Shown here piece after piece: positions 1 to 12,416 of a DNA stretch of 64,000 bases. The position numbers were made by a program, and so were the translations under genes. The DNA lies in contig CM022673.1 in NCBI GenBank assembly GCA_012295275.1, positions 29,707,136 through 29,771,135 of the forward strand. Reading direction: 5' to 3'. The stretch is from Chrysomallon squamiferum. Lineage: Eukaryota > Mollusca > Gastropoda > Neomphalida > Peltospiridae. The notes under the pieces were generated by a model. That model ran no database searches. It saw nothing but the letters and a program-made list of their open reading frames with translations, and had not been told where the DNA came from. Position 1 is the first letter of the stretch; every line of letters begins with the position of its first letter.

Positions 1-600
1 GCCCATAACATCAGATAAAATGAAAACTAACTTCCATCATATTTTGAAACAGAAGGTAAAAGGCCAATAACTCTTGCAAGCTGTCTTGACCTTGAAGGCC
101 AGAAAATTGTTATTGTTACAAAATCTTTGTAAAAATTACCTTTGCAAATTTGGCTGTAAAATACTGGCTGAACATACAATTAATGAAGTAAAAACAATTC
201 AAAATAATATTAACATCTCAATGTTCCCAGTAAGCTGTGAGGTTGCACAGCTGTGCAGTTACCATATTGATACAAATACAACTGTTGCATCTCATTTAAA
301 TTTACAATACACAACTGAAACAGTGTAGACTTATATTTGTAGATTATTATAAATCTTAACAACATACTCAACATAAACGTACTTTCTAGTTTTTAATTGA
401 AAATATGTGCTGGTTAAGCTGCACAAAGATTGAATATTGTGTACTAACTCAAATTTAGACAGTATCTGCAAAGGTTCTGCTTGGTGGTTTGAGTCCTAGA
501 ACTCCTCTAGGATATCAGAATATCAGACATTTTTTCCATTTAATAAACAGAAACAGTACTTAATAAAAACAAAATATTAATTTTCAAGGTGCTGTCTTAC
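1..600 (-). other. SHOC2 intron (no exon seen)
   Basis: The stretch lies downstream (minus strand) of the donor after the 601-694 exon. No further SHOC2 LRR exon is visible, so it is taken as intron reaching the window edge. The short plus-strand open frame at 74-328 has no recognisable domain. Positions 61-80 contain an AATAACTCTTGCAA stretch resembling the motif upstream of RPL32 near 13290. Confidence 0.5.
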
Positions 601-3600
601 CGGCAGACTTGATATGTTGTTTCCTTCAACATTGAACTCATCCATCATAGAGCAGTTTGCTAGTGTTTTAGGTATGGCACTTAGTCGATTATACCTGTAG
701 TATCAACAAAGTACATGTATTAACAAGTATTACAAGTTACAACAATAACAATATATTTAACAACTTAAGATAAAAGCATTAACACCCATAAACATTTTGA
801 TTTCATATTTCTTTTATCACATTTATGGTGGGTTTGTGGGATTTGTCTTTTTCTAAAATATCCTTTAAGAAAAATAACATTTTCAATTCTTGATTTAAAT
901 CTGATAAAAGAAAAAGAATAAATATGATATTAATGTATTTACCTCAAGCCAAGTCTTGTCAACAATTTCAGATTGCCAATGGAATCAGGAATATCAAGCA
1001 GTTCATTGTGTTGCAAGTCAAGAGAATTCAGCATTACACAGTTTCCAATATCTGAAAAACAATACTCACTGTGTTAAACTTACTGTGGAAACATTGGAAT
1101 CTACAAATTCCAATTTCAGTTGCATATGGTTAAAAAAATCAGAAGACTAGATCAACAAGCAGATAATTAAATATTAATAATAATATAGATGACGATAATG
1201 AACATTATTAGTATTTTAAAATAAATATAAATTAATGTTCTTCTGAGCTGTTTCAAATTCTGAAATGTTCTGGCAAAACTAAGTAAGTTCATTTTTATCT
1301 TAATTATATTAACAGATTAAAATGTAAGTTTAATAACAATAAAAAATGTTTATTATTTTAACAGTATGTTATACCTTCAGGTAAGTGTTCCAAGTGGTTG
1401 TGTGAAATATCAAAAGTCACCAAATTCACTAACTGACCAATTCCCTGAGGGAGTTCCTTTATCTTATTTTCCCTCAAACTGAACTTGGTTAAATTCTAAA
1501 GAAAAAGAAAAATAAATAAATACAATCTGTTAAACTTTAAATGAATATCAATATTTAAAACATTTTTCTAGGTTAGCAAAAAGTACTTTTTATATGTCAT
1601 ATTGCCCTTTATTTTTCCAATATACTAAACATAAACCTGGCATTTTGCTTCGCTAGAATGAAAAAGGCCAGGCATAAATATGATCTATTAGACAAAGTTA
1701 CAGTTTTACACTGAACTGCAGATAACACATTCCCTATTTGTTGACAGATATGAAGTAATATCAATTAACAGTAAATACATCATAACTATAATTATTAATG
1801 ATTTTGGCTTATTTCAGCACAACTAAAAGTAAATACTCACAGTTAGATTGGAAATGTCCTCTTCTACATGTTTAATCCTATTAAACCTGAGAAAGAGTGT
1901 TGTCAGTGATCGCAACTGATAAACAACATTTGGAATCTGAGGAAATAAAAATAATGTAAAACCCTTTAGAAGTCATAAAAATGTAATATTTACAAGAAAA
2001 TATGTAATTCAAATTAATAATAATGTTTAAAAACATGCAGGTTTTTTAGAATAATGGTATCATATAGGAAATCCACTGCTGTCACACAATGCAAGGAATC
2101 TTGTATGCAAATATTCTCACAAAAAGAAAAGCATATACTTGAAGAATGCTTCTGATAAACCAGCTCAACACTAGAGTTATGAATAGGAAAACATCACACT
2201 TTTTGTCAGAGAATTTTATAGATTTGGTTTATTTCAAATTAATGTGAATATAAAATGGCTGACTTAAAAAATATCATCCAATTCTGAATATTACATGAGT
2301 ACTGACTTCAGGTTTAAGTAAGTGGTCAGCTATCAGTCAAACATTGGATTCAGAATCATCACAGTTTATATTTAATGATATGAAACATTAACAACGTTAT
2401 AAAATACTAACCTCTTGCAATTTATTATGCCTTAAGTCAAGAACTCTCAACTTTGTTAACTTTTCTAAGGAATCTGGAAGAGTTGTTATGGAGTTCTCAC
2501 TGAGTGCCAGTGTCTGGAGATCTGTTAAGTAACCAATCTCTGGGGGTAACTGAGTCAGTCGGTTTCCATATAAATAGAACTCTGACAACTGTGTTAACTG
2601 TATTTTATAAAGAAAAGTGCAACTTGTTTAATATTTATTAAATAAATCATTCAAATTGAAAACATTATTTCAACATTGTAATTAATGATTTAAATTAAAT
2701 ATAAAAATTTAAACATTATTTTGAGTCCATTTCCATACATTAAAATTAATTAACAGATGATTTTGTATAAAATCTCAGTTCATAAAGTCATAATGGAGAA
2801 TGAACAAATTAATGTAACTGATATTCATAAAGCAAGTAACTAAACTTCACACTAATGACACAATAACATGATATATAACAGGGCCAAATGTTATCTGACC
2901 TGTGATTACATTTTTCTTCAGTAACTTAATCAGTTAGAAATTGATAGTTTGTAACTTTACTAGTTCGTATTATGCACTAACATGAATTTTTTCTGTTTTA
3001 ATCATTACTGTAAGCATCACTATGTTACTAAAATATATATATTCTAAATACAATGTTTAATATAGCATAAAAAATATTTTAAAAATTAAATTAAGCATTA
3101 CCTCTTTCACACTACTGTGTAAAGATGAAATCTGAAAAAGAAAAGAATTCACTAATTTTAATACACTGTCCTTCATTATTAATGGATAGTGTTTTGACCT
3201 CCAGTCGGTCATAAAATTTATATTAAAGCTGATACATAAAAATAAGTCAGAAGTATATTTACAACTTTGTATATTATCAACTTTACATGGTGCACTGCTT
3301 TAAGGAGTTTATATGAAAGACTGGCAATTTTTTTTTTTTTTGTACAATAACAGCAGAATAATTAATCATTTTACATACAAATAAAATAATAATAAGCACA
3401 AGTTGAAGTATTATCACAGAATCATTTACTCATTCCATTAATGACAGAAAACAGGATAAATATGCATTTTTGTCACTTGCAAACAGACCCAAATTAAGCA
3501 CTCATATTAACTACCAAGAACAGAAATGTGATTTTTCTTACCTGTGATTTGCTTAAGTCCAAACGCTGAGCACCTTCTTCTTTGCACTTTTTGAACTCTT

Positions 3601-4900
3601 TGGCAACATCCTGTCAAAAGACAAATCTTATATTTTAATCACAAGGAGAAATTAAAATAAATTTAAAATAATAATAATAATAAAGAGATACAGCAATAAT
3701 TAAAATGTAGAACTAAATACTAATACTGGCTTGTATAATGAAACTAAATGCTACTTAAGTGTACTTAAATGTATTTTTAAGTTAATCTTTGGTGCTGATA
3801 AACATTTTATTCTAATAATTACATATGACAATAATTTAACAAGCATATAACATTATTCCATTCATTAATACACTATTTGATAGTGATAAAGTGTGACACA
3901 GTAAGAGGATCCTTAGAAGCTGCCATTTTCCTGTCTTTGTGACATTATTTCATAACACAGAGTCCCTCCTTACAGTTTGCTACATTCTGACTGACTGGAC
4001 AGAACTGGGAATAAACAGTACTCAAATTAACTTTCCTTTTTATGAACTATCACTGAGTATTTTTTATTTTGCTTGTACTGTTACATACAGTTACAAGACA
4101 GGTATAATGATATACAGTAAGGAAGAGAACCATAATTTTTCTTTTACCAATTACCTTTCCTCTTTTATTTTTTTTTTAATCAGTTATAAGTAAAGACAGA
4201 CATAGGTCACAAAGGTTAAGAGACTAGCTTACAGCTCTCAACAACACTACTTATGTTCTGATTTGTTTTACTTCTACTGCTGAATAATTATCAAATTCAT
4301 TCTGCATATTTATAAATAATACCGTTTTATTGTTATAGTTATTTAACTTATTATCAAATAAAGAAACAATAAGAAGTTGGACGTATATTTAAACTACTTG
4401 TTTATATCAACGTATCTGTCCGGTATATAGTATTTAATTTTTATTAGTTCACCATTTCAAGCAGTCATTTCCACTCTTCAGTACAAATGCCTGTGATAGA
4501 AAAACTTTATTATATACCCTAAAGGCATGCAAATGAAATGCACATAACAGATATAACTGTTCACTAAAAAAGTATACCAAATATATCCTAATCTGAATAA
4601 TGACTTGATGATGATACAGAAGTGTAACCATATTTATGAAATATGCTACTGATAGTATTATCCTTAAATCTAGAGTATCCACTATTCATCTAAATGCTCT
4701 TTTAAAAAAAATAGAAAATAAAAACATCAAAATATTCAAAATATATAGAATTAATAAACCACTTATCTTCTGTATCTACTGTAATTAACTAATTTTTAGA
4801 TGAGCATGTATGGGGAAAAAAATTGAATCTAGCAGAAGCTGGGCACACAGTGAATTGCCAAATCCGTAAGAAACAAATCAGTTAAACAAAAGTCAAATAT

Positions 4901-4936
<36 letters not shown>

Positions 4937-5320
4937 TATACAGTAAAAAAAAATTAACAAATAAATAATAAAGTCTTATTACATGGCTAGTCATTACTTC
5001 AACTGATACACTTTACAGTTTTATTATTATGCTTTACCTCTGGGCTATCTCCCTCCCTAGACTATTAGTCAGCATATATTAATCTCATAGTCATCTTATA
5101 AATGAATTTCTAACAAAATGGGCTAAAATCCCATAGGAAGTGATTCACTATCAACTTCTGTGCAAACAGTTAACATAAGCATATGCAAGATATTATAAAC
5201 AAATGATAATGTGTTTTGACAATCTCACTGTTAAGAGTAAGGCTGTTAACATAAAAAATATGAATATTTAGTAAACAATTTTTTTTTCTTCTTAATTTCA
5301 GCATTATATATATATAAAAT

Positions 5321-5351
<31 letters not shown>

Positions 5352-7716
5352 TGTGTTGCATGTATGTTTGTGTTTGTTGTGTTGTGTGTGTGTTGTGTTG
5401 CATGTCTGTTTGTGTTTGTTGTGTTGTGTGTGTATTTGTCAAAACAAGAAACGGAGAGCTTTTATTTCTGTATGTGAATACAGATTTTATGCTCTTATCA
5501 CCAAGAAAATATGTTGTTATTATTATGATTACAGGATGAAAACAAAGTATATTCATTTTCAAATCAAACATTAATAAATAAAGTGTAAATATGTAAGAAA
5601 ATTGTCAAATATTTTTAAAAATTAAATATAATTAAACATCCTGAAAATAAACACTTGAATCAAAAAGCAAAAACACCAACAGAATTTCAGAGAACAGAAA
5701 GTTAAATTATGGAAAAGTCAAGAATAGGGACACCTGTGTATTTTTGTATCATACTGTAGGTGAAATATATGTCATTACAAAACTAATTTCCTCACTTTGA
5801 TCTATACATAAACACATTATAATGTGAGTTCTTTTTCTGAATCCAGAAAATATTTTACAAATAACCATATAAAAATGACTTCAGGTGAAGATTACTTTCC
5901 ACCTTAAGATCATTAACCTGTTGGCTTGAAAATCAGTGTTATCATTAGTATTATACAGCAATATACTTCTTTATGCTTGGAGTTCACTGTTTTAACCGTT
6001 GCATTTTCAAACAAAATTAAGTGATATTATTATAGTAAAAAAGGCTTTAAAATAAGATAGTATATCCACAAATTCATGATTAGTAATAAAATATAAAGTA
6101 TAGTTATTACTTTAATAATTAAAAGGTTAAATCGGATTTAAGAAAATATGCAAATAAAATAAAACATGATGAAATACACAAAACAGTCTTTATTTTAATA
6201 CATCTAAATTTTTTTTTTTTTTTTTTACTGACGTTATTCCTGAATACATACTTTTATGTGTTCCTTTTCATTATTTATTTTGTGGTTTTTTGAGGGGTGT
6301 TTCATAATAATATGTAAAATCTGCTAGAAGAATAATGATGCAAATAATATTTTTAAAACGATTAAGACTGGTTCACTTACCAAGTCAGCTCTTATGGACT
6401 GTCTGCCAGTTACTGTTGGCTTTGCTTTATTGGTGCCAGGAGTTGCAACCATCACCTGTTTCTTCGTGATAACAGGATCTACTGATATTGAGCCTTGACT
6501 GAATTTTTTCTAAAATAAAAATAAACAAAACAAATACATAAATGATATAATAATGATTGGAGGAAACATTTTATTTTCAACTTTTCTAAGTAAAGAATAA
6601 AAAGCATTATTATATGTAATATTTATCATTATTAAAATTGATAATTTCTCTTTTCATTTCATTAACAAGAAAATGCACTTAAATAATTTGTATTCCATTA
6701 GATTATTTTATAACACTTAATAATCCTGCCATTAAACATCAGACCAAAATATGTGGGTATAATAAAAAGAACTCAGCTGATATTTTGTTTATTTCAATTT
6801 TCAGTAGTAATATTAGTTATTACAATAATTATATTCTAATCACATACATTTCATTATAAGAAACTTTGAACAATTAGTTCAAACATTTGTTACTAAAAAA
6901 AGACAAAAAGAAAACAATGCTTATGTTTCTAACTAAATTTGATATTATTATCTGATCTAAGATTACATACATTAATATAAACTTATTATAAACTTTTTTC
7001 ATTCTTTTTCTATTTTAAGAACTGTTGAAAATGATTAACAAGAAAAGTATTCTGAAACAGATTTCTCTGTCTAAAAATAATTTAGATCTTACTTGACCTA
7101 ACTGTAATAAGATCCAAACCTGACAATGACCTATATACCTTACCCTAATATTACTATTATTAGCCATCACAGTTTAATATGACCCTAACCTTGGGAACAG
7201 ACTGATTTATTGTGAATTCTTTATTATCTAAAACAACAAATATATTACAACATCCATAGGAACAGAAGTGAACAATGAATGTTAATTTGCTTTTACTAGA
7301 AATGTAATTTACATAAGCCCTAAAAATAACAACAACAATAATAACATACAGAGGGTGAAAAAAATGAAAAATAAGAATGATCCCTTATTATCATGATTAA
7401 ATTGTATTAGTGCAAATGTTGGGTCCCATGAAAATAATCTCAAGATTAATAATTATTTATGAAATTAGAAACTACTAACCTTTGTGACATCTTTGGTCTG
7501 AAGATGGTCTTTAATGGAAATATTATCCACTGATGCTCCAAGATCATCTGCATAGTTCATCTCTGATGAAAATGGAACTGGTCTATGGGTTTCAAGGTCT
7601 GGTGAATCACCTGTTCCTTGGTGAACCATTGGCATGACACTTTCTCCCTTATAATCTGCAAGCCGTTCAGCAACAGCTAAATTGTCACTGGCTTTGTTGC
7701 CCGTTTTTCTTGACAT
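601..7716 (-). CDS. SHOC2: SHOC2 leucine-rich repeat scaffold, 5' part (C-terminus off left edge)
   Basis: Scaffold that joins MRAS-GTP and PP1C to dephosphorylate RAF and promote ERK signalling. Coding exons in transcript order: 7480-7716, 6381-6509, 3542-3610, 3102-3131, 2412-2597, 1841-1936, 1375-1495, 943-1051, 601-694. All have GT-AG borders and sum to 1071 nt, encoding 357 aa. Residues 1-122 are a polar, low-complexity tail. From about 123 the protein follows human SHOC2 closely: the [19 protein letters not shown] segment, a 30-nt microexon (146-155), then LRRs with signatures such as [33 protein letters not shown] and [17 protein letters not shown]. Human SHOC2 has 582 aa, so roughly 230 residues lie beyond position 1. 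The start ATG at 7716 is chosen by exon fit; an in-frame ATG at 7746 would add ten residues. Family assignment is firm; only the start is uncertain. Confidence 0.93.
3102..3131 (-). other. SHOC2: SHOC2 30-nt microexon
   Basis: A 30-nt exon encoding [10 protein letters not shown], bounded by a CAG acceptor at 3132-3134 and a GT donor at 3100-3101. It is phase 0 on both sides and aligns with the ILPSSIKE end of the first leucine-rich repeat in human SHOC2. Skipping it would keep the frame but remove the tail of that repeat. Confidence 0.8.
4903..4934. repeat. (AC)16 microsatellite
   Basis: Perfect AC dinucleotide run in SHOC2 intron 3611-6380. A TG run on the same strand lies about 400 bp away. 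Confidence 0.95.
5323..5434. repeat. TG microsatellite plus two 42-bp tandem units
   Basis: A TG run (about 5323-5350) is followed by two 42-bp units, 5351-5392 and 5393-5434, that differ by a single base (TGTATG versus TGTCTG). Long Cys/Val or His/Thr open frames across it are artefacts of the repeat. Confidence 0.9.
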
Positions 7717-8218
7717 GATTGCACAATACAACAAGCTCGATGTCAAACGTTAAGTAAGTACTCTTACTCAGTGAGTTACTCTAAGTGTCAACCAGGAAAT
7801 CATACGTATTCAAGAAAATGAAACAACAAACGAGGTCACAGTATTACTCTGTTGACATCTGTAAAATCACAAAGTGGATACAACAAATTGACTGTTGACA
7901 TAAGTATATGATACAGTTTATCCATGAAACACAACTGAGTGCGAAAAAATGTCGTCCAGAATTAATTAAGCCTCTGATAATTGTCAAAATGTCTCGAGAT
8001 GGGTCATCGCCTTCACTTACATTTTATCGTAGAAATACACGTAAATGAATCACCAGTATGTCACAGGCAGGTTTTAACCATCACTGAAACCCCAAAGGTA
8101 GTTTTTGCTGCTACAGAAGAGAGACATTCTATTGGTTATAAGTCCACCCCTTACGATCTTTTTCTTAACTCGAGACTGGCAATTGACACCATATTTGCAT
8201 CGTTCTGGCTAGACCTGG

Positions 8219-8251
<33 letters not shown>

Positions 8252-8427
8252 GGGACTGCTGACTGATGCATATTTTGGGGAACTAATAGTTAACATATAT
8301 TTATTCACAAAATATATCACAACAATTTTACATACCCCGAACATGGAAATAAACATGCACAGCAATAAAAATCGTCTGCAATTTAGCCTGCTTACAAACA
8401 AATTTACTATCAAGGATCCTACGATGA

Positions 8428-8475
8428 TGCGCATACAAGTGCGCAGAATGAGATCCATCATCGGAAGTTACGTCA
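8428..8475. promoter_or_regulatory. NRF1-like half-sites and CRE-like site upstream of SHOC2
   Basis: Two TGCGCA half-sites at 8428-8433 and 8440-8445 resemble NRF1 half-sites. TTACGTCA at 8468-8475 is a CRE/ATF-type element. They lie 710-760 bp upstream of the SHOC2 start in the least AT-rich stretch of the region. Promoter function is inferred. Confidence 0.35.
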
Positions 8476-9148
8476 ATGATCGCAGGTCACGGGCACTGAA
8501 CGTTGTTCGGAACAACTCGGATATAATTCCGAACATCCACGACATTGTGCGAACTTAAAGACAGTTTACTATTTATGATTCAGTTGGCCTCATTCACGAG
8601 TCATTGTAATACTAATGACTAACTGAACGAGATGCTAGCATAATAAAGTTTTAATTTGAAAATTATGATCACACATGTTAAGAAGGTGACTAAATTTAAT
8701 GTAACTGTTTTGTAAATTAATAATATAGAGTCAACCTTATTTTAACTGCCGGAGTTTAGACCTAATATATAGCCTATTGCTTAATTTTTCTTATCTTTGG
8801 CACTGTCGTTTTGATAGTTAATAATCATTTAATTTGCTTTATTCTTTTAAAGCAAAAAAAAAATATATATATATATATATAAATTGAAATTTGTATTGTT
8901 GCTTTTTTTTCATAAATAATTTATTTTAAATTTAGATACACAGCAGTCAGACAAACATTTTTTTAATTATTTTTGTTTTTTATGAATTTTATTTTTTTTT
9001 TATTTTTTATTTGTTTACTTTTTAAAAAATTATTTATTTATTTATTTGTGATTATGTTGTTTTTTGAAGGAAATTCCAGAAATTGTCCCTGCCTTATCAG
9101 TCACAGCCGTCATATTGACTCTGTCCATGTTTTTAGTTCTTTTGTGAA

Positions 9149-9224
9149 CCAATCATGACATACATACTTTTACGGTAGTACCCTGTGGCCTTGGGTGATT
9201 GGGTAAGATGAATTTTCTGATTGG
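9149..9224. promoter_or_regulatory. Cluster of three CCAAT boxes
   Basis: CCAAT at 9149-9153 (plus), ATTGG at 9198-9202 and 9220-9224 (CCAAT on minus). Clustered CCAAT boxes are typical NF-Y promoter elements, but no coding gene starts next to them. Function is inferred. Confidence 0.3.
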
Positions 9225-9968
9225 CTAATATCTATATCAATAGTTGTATTCTCTGTAGACTATTAAACCAGTGAGAATGGATTAATACTAGTTTTATTAA
9301 TATTTTCGTTTTTGTAGACACGTCTAATATATATATGCACATACATGAAGCAATGTCATGTTTGACATAAAATTTCTTATCTATCATTTGTTCTGTAAGC
9401 TATGACATAGTTTATTCAGTGAAATCAATGAATCTCAGTCAACAGAGGATAGGCATGTTATTGCACTGCCTCATACAATCATACAAAAGTCACTTCAAGC
9501 TTCATCTTTCACCATCGTTAAAATATTTTTAATTCATATTTTCCATAACTTAAAATAACCGTCTGTCGTGGACCAGTCTATTTTGTTTAAATATTATACA
9601 GCTTTTAAATGTTATACATCCCGAATCGAGCATACCACTCCACTGCAACAATACAAGTTTCTAAATTCAAACTGAACATGGCTGGTACAATTCAAAATAT
9701 TCAAGTCAATATCAGGTATATATATTTATTTTTTTCACCAAAATTGGATTCAAGGGAATGAAGTACTTACTGACTGGTTTCTTTTTGAAGGAATGAGACC
9801 ATTATTGTATAATTTTATCTTTATTGTCAAGACTGCGAAGGAAAGAAAACTAAATTCATTCCCTTATTCTCTATTTATACTGCATGTTTTATTTATTTTT
9901 CACAAACAGATGCTTGAGATAACAAAATTCTAAATCATAAAAGAAAGACAATTTAATTTTAACTTTTT

Positions 9969-9974
9969 TTTATT
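9969..9974 (-). terminator. RPL32 polyadenylation signal AATAAA
   Basis: Plus-strand TTTATT reads AATAAA on the RPL32 strand, about 20 nt after the stop codon at 9994-9996. This is a plausible cleavage signal for the short 3'UTR typical of ribosomal protein mRNAs. Confidence 0.5.
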
Positions 9975-9993
9975 ATTCAAATGTCCATCATGT

Positions 9994-12416
9994 TTATTCA
10001 TCCTCTTGGGATCTCAGTCTGGCATTTGGATTTGTAACTTTAATGGAAAGCTGCTGAGCTCTTTCAACTATTTCTTTTCTTTTTCGACTGGAGATATTAT
10101 GAGCTATCTCAGCTGAAAATGTTCGATTTTGCATCAAAAGAACCTCCAAATCCTGTAATTAAAAAGCATAACATTGTTTTCATATCTGCAACTAAACAAT
10201 AATTTAAGATAAATAAATTATTTTTTTAATTTCATTTATGAATTATACTTAACACAATAGATATTTTAACATGAAACTGATAAAACCAAAAATATGGAAG
10301 GATTCATAAAAAGCAAAGCAGAGGAAGTATCATATGATTTTGAAATACTTTGCTTTATAGTGGAATTGCTTTGGTCTCACAATTTAAAAAATTAACACAA
10401 ATTTATGTATTTAATACAAATTGTCACATGAATTACATAATAAAAATAATCAGAATAAACTTATTCCATATTCAAATTATATAACTTTAGATTTCTGTTT
10501 TAATGTTGTTTGAAAACACTAGAATAAATCTTGAATACCAGTGAATCTATAAAATGTCAGGAACTTTCAAAATTGTTCTTGTACAATTTTTAAAAAACAA
10601 AAACAGAAACTGAAAGTTAATGAATGTAAAATGTACTTAAACTATCAATCAAAATTAATTTTGTGATTTATTTTCTCAACTGTATTATGTTAGTCTTTAG
10701 CTTTTGTAATTACTTTAAGAAATGAAAAAGTATTTAACATTTAATTTTGTTATTATAATTTAGTGAAGAAACAGATCTTTTCTTCTTGATCCATTAAAAG
10801 CCAATAAAATGAAACAAATAAAATTTATACCCGAACATTGTTGACAAGGAACTTCTTAAAACCATCAGGACAAATATGTTTTGTTTTCTTGGCACTACCA
10901 TAACCAATGTTTGGCATCAGGTATTGACCCTTGAATCGTCTTCGAACTCGGTTATCAATTCCCTTGGGCTTTCTCCATGTTTGCTAAAACGAAATATTAC
11001 CATACAAGAATATTATTTCAAAAAGCATGGGGAAAAATATTCTTGTTTGTTTTGCAAGTTTTAAAAAGACAGCTGCAAAGACGTTGACTCTTAAGATGAA
11101 CTAATGGTTAACATTTAAAGGCTTTCTATTTCAAAATTAATGATTCAAAGCTTCTCTTGAACCTGAAAACATTAAATAACCTAAAATTGTTAAACATTAT
11201 AAATATCCAACAATAAAATGGAATCTGTTGATTGGATTTTTAACTATATCTAACCATTTGATTTTACATTATGTCCATTATATAGTTTTTGATCTTATGC
11301 AGTTATGATATTAAAGCTGGAAAGTGACTTAATCATCAAATACATCCTCTACACTTAGCCCACTTTTCTGTTTTTAGGGGTAGGATTTCATAATTAGTAA
11401 ATATTACTTTCTTTGGAATGATAAATACTATAAACTATGCAGGTACCAGCAGCCTAATTTATAATTCAGTATTATATGGTATGCCAGAAAATAAGTATAA
11501 AATTTTAAAGCTGCAGAAAAACGTAACAAAACACCACAAAAAACACCAATAATTCTGTCTATATTGGTTCAAACAATACATGCAAATCCTGCTACTAAAA
11601 TGAACGAAAGTGCAAACAGACACTGGTTTCAGTTTTGGTCGCATCTGAAAATTTCAACCAGTGTTAGGATCTTTCAAATGATATACTTGAGTCTAACTTT
11701 TTTCTTTTTTTTTTAAAGTTTTACTCCCAAGCCATAAAAATTTTGGATTTAACATTTATTTGTTGTTTATAGTTTAAAGAGCAAAGATCTGCCTTTGTTG
11801 CACTCAATGAAAGATTTGGGTTTTTTGTTATTGTTTTTTTTTTTTTCAAGTGTTTTAACATATGTTTGAACTTTTATTTTAGAGTTATATTGCCTTTTAA
11901 GGCCTGATTTAAGATATGACAAAAACAACACTACCATTTAAAAGAACACATAATGATCTTATCATACATTTATTTTTTATAGAAAGGATCTGGGAGTGGA
12001 GGAAAATGGACAAAATCTGCACTTTTAGTAGCTTTGTCAAATTATGTTAGGCTGCTGGTACCTAAACAGTGTTTTTTTTTTTTTTGTATACTGAAACATG
12101 CAGCAATTGATTAAAAAAGAAGGTAAAATTCCAAGCAACAATTCTGTATTCTAATGTGTTTGGTATCTGATATTGCTGCCCAGTTCTGAAGCATTGCAAA
12201 AATATGTATTACAAAGTACACAGAGAATACCATGAATCTGTTTGGATGAATCAGAGTAGATACCATAGATTATGTAATAGAAAATATAAGCCAAACATAT
12301 CAATCAGCATAATAAAAACTTACAGTGATTTTCTTGTATCTGTCAGACTGATGACGAATGAATTTTTTTGTTCTCTTCTTCACTATTTTGTGTTTAACCA
12401 AAGGACGAATGGCCAT
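9994..12416 (-). CDS. RPL32: 60S ribosomal protein L32 (eL32)
   Basis: Structural protein of the large ribosomal subunit. Three coding exons: 12324-12416, 10831-10983 and 9994-10152, all GT-AG, sum 405 nt, encoding 134 aa (human 135). The start reads [19 protein letters not shown], with RHQSDRY next; the middle has [18 protein letters not shown] and [14 protein letters not shown]; the end has [18 protein letters not shown] and [13 protein letters not shown]. All follow the eL32 family almost residue by residue. A CAG acceptor ten bases upstream of the ATG (12427-12429) shows that the leader is spliced and its first exon lies further right. An AATAAA (minus) lies at 9969-9974, about 20 bp past the stop. 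The first coding intron (10984-12323) contains an inverted-repeat element. Identification is secure. Confidence 0.97.
11441..12063. mobile_element. MITE-like element with 17-bp terminal inverted repeats in an RPL32 intron
   Basis: AGGTACCAGCAGCCTAA at 11441-11457 and its exact reverse complement at 12047-12063 bracket about 620 bp. Within each arm a TA dinucleotide abuts CCAGCAGCC, so the element may be CCAGCAGCC...GGCTGCTGG flanked by a TA duplication, as in Tc1/mariner-type insertions. No transposase-like frame lies inside, so it would be non-autonomous. Superfamily assignment is inference. Confidence 0.55.

Larger units (their letters stand above)
7717..9993. other. Intergenic region upstream of SHOC2 and downstream of RPL32
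   Basis: No coding exon recognised. It holds the likely SHOC2 promoter and leader near the start codon, a 30-nt A run at 8219-8248, a GC-richer patch at 8420-8540 with NRF1-like and CRE-like sites, AT-rich sequence, and three CCAAT boxes at 9149-9224. Short open frames here lack recognisable domains and splice context. Confidence 0.5.

Noticed and set aside
5170-5574. Open frames rich in His/Thr or Cys/Val on both strands
   Set aside because: They are translations of TG/AC microsatellite sequence inside a SHOC2 intron.
7465-7746. Upstream ATG at 7746 as the SHOC2 start
   Set aside because: It would add ten hydrophobic residues (MTSSLLYCAI); the ATG at 7716 gives the polar tail usual for the family. 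The upstream ATG cannot be excluded without transcript data.
8219-8248. 30-nt A run as the tail of a retrotransposed cDNA
   Set aside because: The upstream 250 bp has no recognisable coding sequence or target duplication.
10984-12323. Search for a snoRNA in RPL32 introns, since vertebrate RPL32 hosts one
   Set aside because: A TGATGA occurs near 11333-11338 on the minus strand, but no matching CTGA box lies at a suitable distance and no clear H/ACA fold was visible.
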